A stretch of 64,000 bases of DNA, taken from NCBI GenBank assembly GCA_963576565.1, contig OY755040.1, positions 86,517,022 through 86,581,021 on the forward strand, read 5' to 3'. Under the pieces are notes generated by a model. The model made no database searches and was not told the DNA's origin. It saw nothing but the letters and a program-made list of their open reading frames with translations. Origin of the DNA: Aspidapion aeneum. Taxonomy: Eukaryota; Arthropoda; Insecta; Coleoptera; Brentidae. Shown one piece after another: positions 60,481 through 64,000 of the stretch (position 1 is its first letter; each line of letters begins with the position of its first letter). The position numbers and the translations under genes are program-made.

Positions 60481-61640
60481 ATTAGAATAGAAGGGAAAAA
60501 AAGGGTGACCAACAAAACAAAATGGTCAACCTAAACAGCCGCAGCTCGATCGTAGGTCGTAAACTGAAGTAATTACATAGGCTACGAAAAAGAAAATAAT
60601 ATAAAAAAAACACTAGGGCAATTTTAGGCAAAATAATAGGGGGTAAATGGAACATATAGTAGAACTTAAATAATGCTAATAAAAATGGAAATAAATAAAT
60701 AAAAATTTTTGTTTAAATAGGAATAAAAATAAAATTTAAGAAAAACTTAACCTAACGATAAGATTAAAAATAAAACTAAAGCAAAATCAAATTTAAGGTT
60801 CTAAATATAATTAGAATAGAAGGAAAAAAAAGGATGACCAACAAAACAAAATGGTCAACCTAAACAGCCGCAGCTCGATCGAAGGTCGTAACCTGAAGAC
60901 GAGGTAGGCTACGAAAAAGAAAATAATATAGAAAAAAAAACACTAAGGCAATTTTAGGCAAAATAATAGGGGGTAAATGAAAAATATAGTAGAACTTAAA
61001 TAATGATAATAAAAATGTAAATAAATAAAAACTTTCGTTTAAATAGGAATAAAAATAAAATTTAAGAAAAACCTAACCTAGCGATAAGAATAAAAATAAA
61101 ACTAAAGAAAATAAAATTTAAGGTTCTAAATATAATTAGAATAGAAGAAAAAAGGGAGACCAACAAAACAAAATGGTCAACCTAAACAGCCGCAGCTCGA
61201 TTGAAGGTCGTAAACTGAAGACGAGGTAGGCTACGAAAAAGAAAATAATATAGGCAAAAAAAAACACTAGGGCAATTTTAGGCACAATAATAGGGGGTAA
61301 ATGGAACATATAGTAGAACTTAAATAATGCTAATAAAAATGTAAATAAATAAATAAAAATTTTTGTTTAAATAGGAATAAAAACAAAATTTAAGAAAAAT
61401 CTAACCTAACGATAAGAATAAAAATAAAACTAAAGAAAATAAAATTTAAGGTTCTAAATATAATTAGAATAGAAATACAAGAAAAAAAAAGGGTGACCAA
61501 CAAAACAAAAAGGTCAACCTAAACAGCCGCAGCTCGATCGAAGGTCATAAACTGAAGACGAGGTAGGCTGAGGAAAAGAAAATAATATAGGCAAAAAAAA
61601 CACTAGGGCAATTTTAGGCAAAAAAATGGGGGCAAAATGA
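60481..61640. repeat. tandem array, unit about 327 bp, three and a half copies
   Basis: Units start ATTAGAATAGAAGG at 60481, 60810, 61135 and 61463. Each carries GGTGACCAACAAAACAAAAT, CAGCCGCAGCTCGATCGAAG, GGGCAATTTTAGGCAAAATA, GGGGGTAAATG and AACCTAACGATAAGA. Copies are very similar; the last ends about 61640. Confidence 0.9.
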
Positions 61641-62673
61641 AAACGAGAAAAAAAGATGCTTTCCTTAACTTTTATTTCTTGCCTGACACGGGGGTAAAAA
61701 CAGTAGGCCAAGCATACAAGGCTAGAACCTCCCACATGTTGTCCTTAGGATAAGATAAAAATAAGTTGTTATTGGGTTTTTTAAGATCGAATAAAGGGGG
61801 GACCCTAAATGTATAAAGTTAGGTATTTGGAAGACAGTACAGAAGTGGAGCGTGGCCAAGCGTAAGGTGGCAGAAGACTTTCTTTCGTGTACAGTCAATA
61901 AGTACACAGAAAGGAAGGGAAGAAAACAAAATATTCCACGACGGGGAAATGCGTCGAATAAACTAGGCAAAACAGGCTCACGGGCGACAGCGCTGAACAA
62001 GAGCAAATAACATAAATAAAGGACAGGAAGGGAAATCAAACCCAACTTGTCAAAAATGGAATAGAATATAACAGAAAACGCGAGTGGCACGAGAGCCGAA
62101 ACTCGCGCATTATTTTTTGTCTACTCACATAAGAAAGTCGAAAACATGAGGGTCAAGACAATTTAAAGACACAAAAGTTAAGAAATTAAGACAGCAGTAG
62201 TAAATTCAAGGTTACAACATTAATTTTTCTCTTGGCAAAGACAACGAATTAGGCTTTGGCAAAAAGAAAACAGAGATACCAGATCGATAAGAATGAACAT
62301 GGAAACAAAAACCAGCAATATGATGATAGCCATCAAGACTACTGCAAATAAGATTAATAAAGATGAGAGGAGTAGTCACAGAGCGAAGAAAGACTTAAAA
62401 GGAAAAATCGACGGAACAATGGTAGAAAGCATACCATGACCATCGAAAACGAGTTGCAAGAATAGAGCAAGCTCCCGAATAAAGGGTAACGAAAACAGCA
62501 GGCAAACCCTTGAGGGGAGTCCGAGCCTTTCAGCCCAAGGCCGAACTTAGTAAACCTTGGTATGGAAGGGACAAATAACATAGATTAGGGTGACCAGAAT
62601 CGTAAAAGCAAATAAACAAATATAATATAGAGTAGATAGCCAACTACCAAAACGGATACAAGGGGCTCAACTG
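61641..62673. other. purine-rich, no recognised gene
   Basis: Open frames on both strands are long for non-coding DNA, but none shows a family motif. The frames are probably a by-product of composition. Confidence 0.35.
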
Positions 62674-63056
62674 AAGACGTACGGGACAGAATAGACATGG
62701 ACAGAGATTACATGAAAGATGCTACAAAGCACAACAATCGTGCGAATATCATCCATAAGAAGTGCCAAACTAAGACAGTAAGAGGGATGAGAAATGGATA
62801 GAATATTTTTTCTTCACTCAACGAATCTGAGGGGAAGAAAACAAAGTTATAGAAGACAAGTACGGGACAGAATAGATATGGACAGAGTTTTCACGAAAGG
62901 TGCTACAAAGCACAACAATCGCACGAATATCATCCATAGGAAATCCCAAACTAAGACAGTAAGAGGAATGAGAAATGGATAGAATATTTTTTTCATCACT
63001 CAACGAATCTGAGTGGAAGAAAAACAAAGTTATAGAAGACAAGTACGGGACAGAAT
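62674..63056. repeat. tandem array, unit about 183 bp, two full copies
   Basis: TACGGGACAGAATAGA.ATGG begins units at about 62679 and 62859, and a third starts at 63043. Units share GCTACAAAGCACAACAATCG, ATATCATCCATA and TCACTCAACGAATCTGAG. Confidence 0.9.
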
Positions 63057-63390
63057 GAAATGCAAATAGTAAGAAGAGCCCGAATACCTAACTGAGATAC
63101 GAGAAGCGGGTGACTTAATTTACGCGAGGGGTAGTGTATACAATATCTTAAGGTATAGGGCATTTAATTAAGTTAACGTGTAAACAACAACATGTGGGAG
63201 AGGTAGAAAAAATAATTATAGAAATTTATAAGTCAAAAATGAAATGTGAAAAGTAAGGTAATAATAGTTCAAATTTTTAAGTAGTAGACTAAGGTGACCA
63301 AAAAAATTTTTTTTCTCGTATTTAAGTATTGTTGGCTAAAAGGAGGCAACACCCACGGTTAACGATGGAGGCAAAATTGGGGGAGATTTT

Positions 63391-63406
63391 TAAGTATGGG
63401 GGGGGA
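63391..63406 (+). promoter_or_regulatory. polypurine tract
   Basis: TAAGTATGGGGGGGGA directly precedes TGTCACG. In LTR elements such a tract primes plus-strand DNA synthesis. Confidence 0.6.
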
Positions 63407-64000
63407 TGTCACGAAGGGCGCTTAACATAAAGTCAAACCAATATTTCCCAAATAATTAAAAAGAAACTTAATAATTATTATTCGAAATAACTTTTTGGGG
63501 CAACCTATAAGTCGATATAAACCGATTGACGTCAATAACTATTATTGCAACTTGGCAGAAATAGTTGTTAAATAGGCTGGCAAAACATATTTCCGGGCTT
63601 TTTTTGACAGAGACTCGTGAGAACTAAATACTGCGAAGCGAGGCGTTGCCTCGCCGAACTAAAGTTTCGGCTTTTTTCCCTATAACGAACGTTAAGACCG
63701 GGTGAGTGCGGGCGGCCACATCGAGTGACGTAACCGACTGACGATAATTTGGGCGTGAACTGGGGTTCCTAGATAACCAGCCGGCAGCAAATCCTGTTGA
63801 TTTCAGGTAAGTCAGGGTGTTGCCCCTCATAGCCAACTCACCAACCTTTGTTGTATCAGTTACCGGTTCTTAGTATTTATATACATCTTTTAACCCCCTA
63901 CAGGTGTTATTTAATCTGCATCCCTTAGTTTTTAAACAAAGATCTCCGTCGGCTCGAATCGAAATAACTCCGTTAGATCAATTCGACCGGCGCGGTACCA
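63407..64000 (+). repeat. 3' long terminal repeat, start only (runs off the window)
   Basis: Begins TGTCACGAAGGGCG after a polypurine tract, as Gypsy-type LTRs do. It has a TATA-like GATATAAACC at 63513 and a strong CAG|GTAAGT donor at 63804-63812. It is GC-richer and less repetitive than the internal region. The far end (expected ...CA) is not identifiable, and no matching upstream LTR is present in this window. Confidence 0.5.

Larger units (their letters stand above)
53481..63406 (+). mobile_element. purine-rich region, probable LTR-retrotransposon interior
   Basis: About 10 kb whose plus strand is enriched in A and G, ending in the polypurine tract TAAGTATGGGGGGGGA (63391-63406) just before TGTCACG. 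It contains one intact small ORF, one degenerate gag-like stretch and four tandem arrays. No protease, reverse transcriptase, RNase H or integrase motif was recognised in any frame. The left boundary is a guess based on composition, and no 5' LTR was seen. It could be a large non-autonomous derivative or a heavily decayed element with nested repeats. Confidence 0.4.

Noticed and set aside
61680..61700. DTG tripeptide considered as a retroviral-type protease site
   Set aside because: No surrounding protease similarity (no following hydrophobic-G or ALL-type context), and the frame ends soon after.
61722..62090. 122-codon minus-strand frame
   Set aside because: It reads antisense through purine-rich DNA, giving a pyrimidine-codon (F, L, S, P) peptide typical of such composition.

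Overview
The window looks like an arthropod, most likely insect, nuclear genome: AT-rich, dense in transposable-element copies at several stages of decay, and long (TA)n and (TGTC)n microsatellites. A beetle is plausible, but the sequence alone cannot fix the order. Almost everything recognisable is mobile DNA. The only stretch that reads as a conserved host gene is a minus-strand exon at 5029-5256, which matches the C-terminus of nucleoporin Nup54. A THAP-domain exon at 47230-47484 (minus) and a possible short exon at 108-235 (minus) are the other gene-like pieces.

Layout. 471-3465: 5'-truncated Jockey/CR1-type LINE. 3.5-6 kb: the Nup54 exon with LINE debris upstream of it. 6.0-15.2 kb: minisatellite arrays invaded by three fold-back elements (6146-6517; 7371-13168; 13621-14460). 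The largest of these was itself hit by a nearly intact RTE-type LINE (9107-12498, 968-aa ORF, 13-bp target-site duplication). 15.6-15.9 kb: LINE 3' relic. 17489-21083: second RTE copy carrying an 864-bp internal tandem duplication. 21484-23185: two inverted copies of a 0.75-kb hairpin-ended family, which recurs at 34341-36403, 43090-43810 and 47988-51248. 24064-25940: broken DDE transposase (PIF/Harbinger-like), followed by a minus-strand LINE (25966-28513) and a broken P-element/THAP9-type transposase (29375-31605). 32.6-46.6 kb: a run of palindromic non-autonomous DNA elements, three with TA target duplications and one hAT-like with an exact 8-bp duplication. 47.2-51.2 kb: the THAP exon, a 992-bp recent tandem duplication, three hairpin-family copies and a poly(A) retroposon with a 12-bp target duplication.

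The last 10.5 kb (about 53.5-64.0 kb) differs in character. Its plus strand is purine-rich, it holds four separate tandem-repeat arrays and a small intact 94-codon ORF, and it ends in a G-rich polypurine tract followed by TGTCACG. That reads as the 3' end of an LTR retrotransposon whose LTR runs off the window. No pol motif was recognised in it, and no 5' LTR was seen.

The elements do not form a pathway. What the layout shows is an order of insertions: minisatellite, then fold-back element, then RTE LINE; fold-back, then hAT MITE; hairpin-family copy, then poly(A) retroposon. All calls are from reading motifs, frames, repeats and target duplications by eye; no database search was run.
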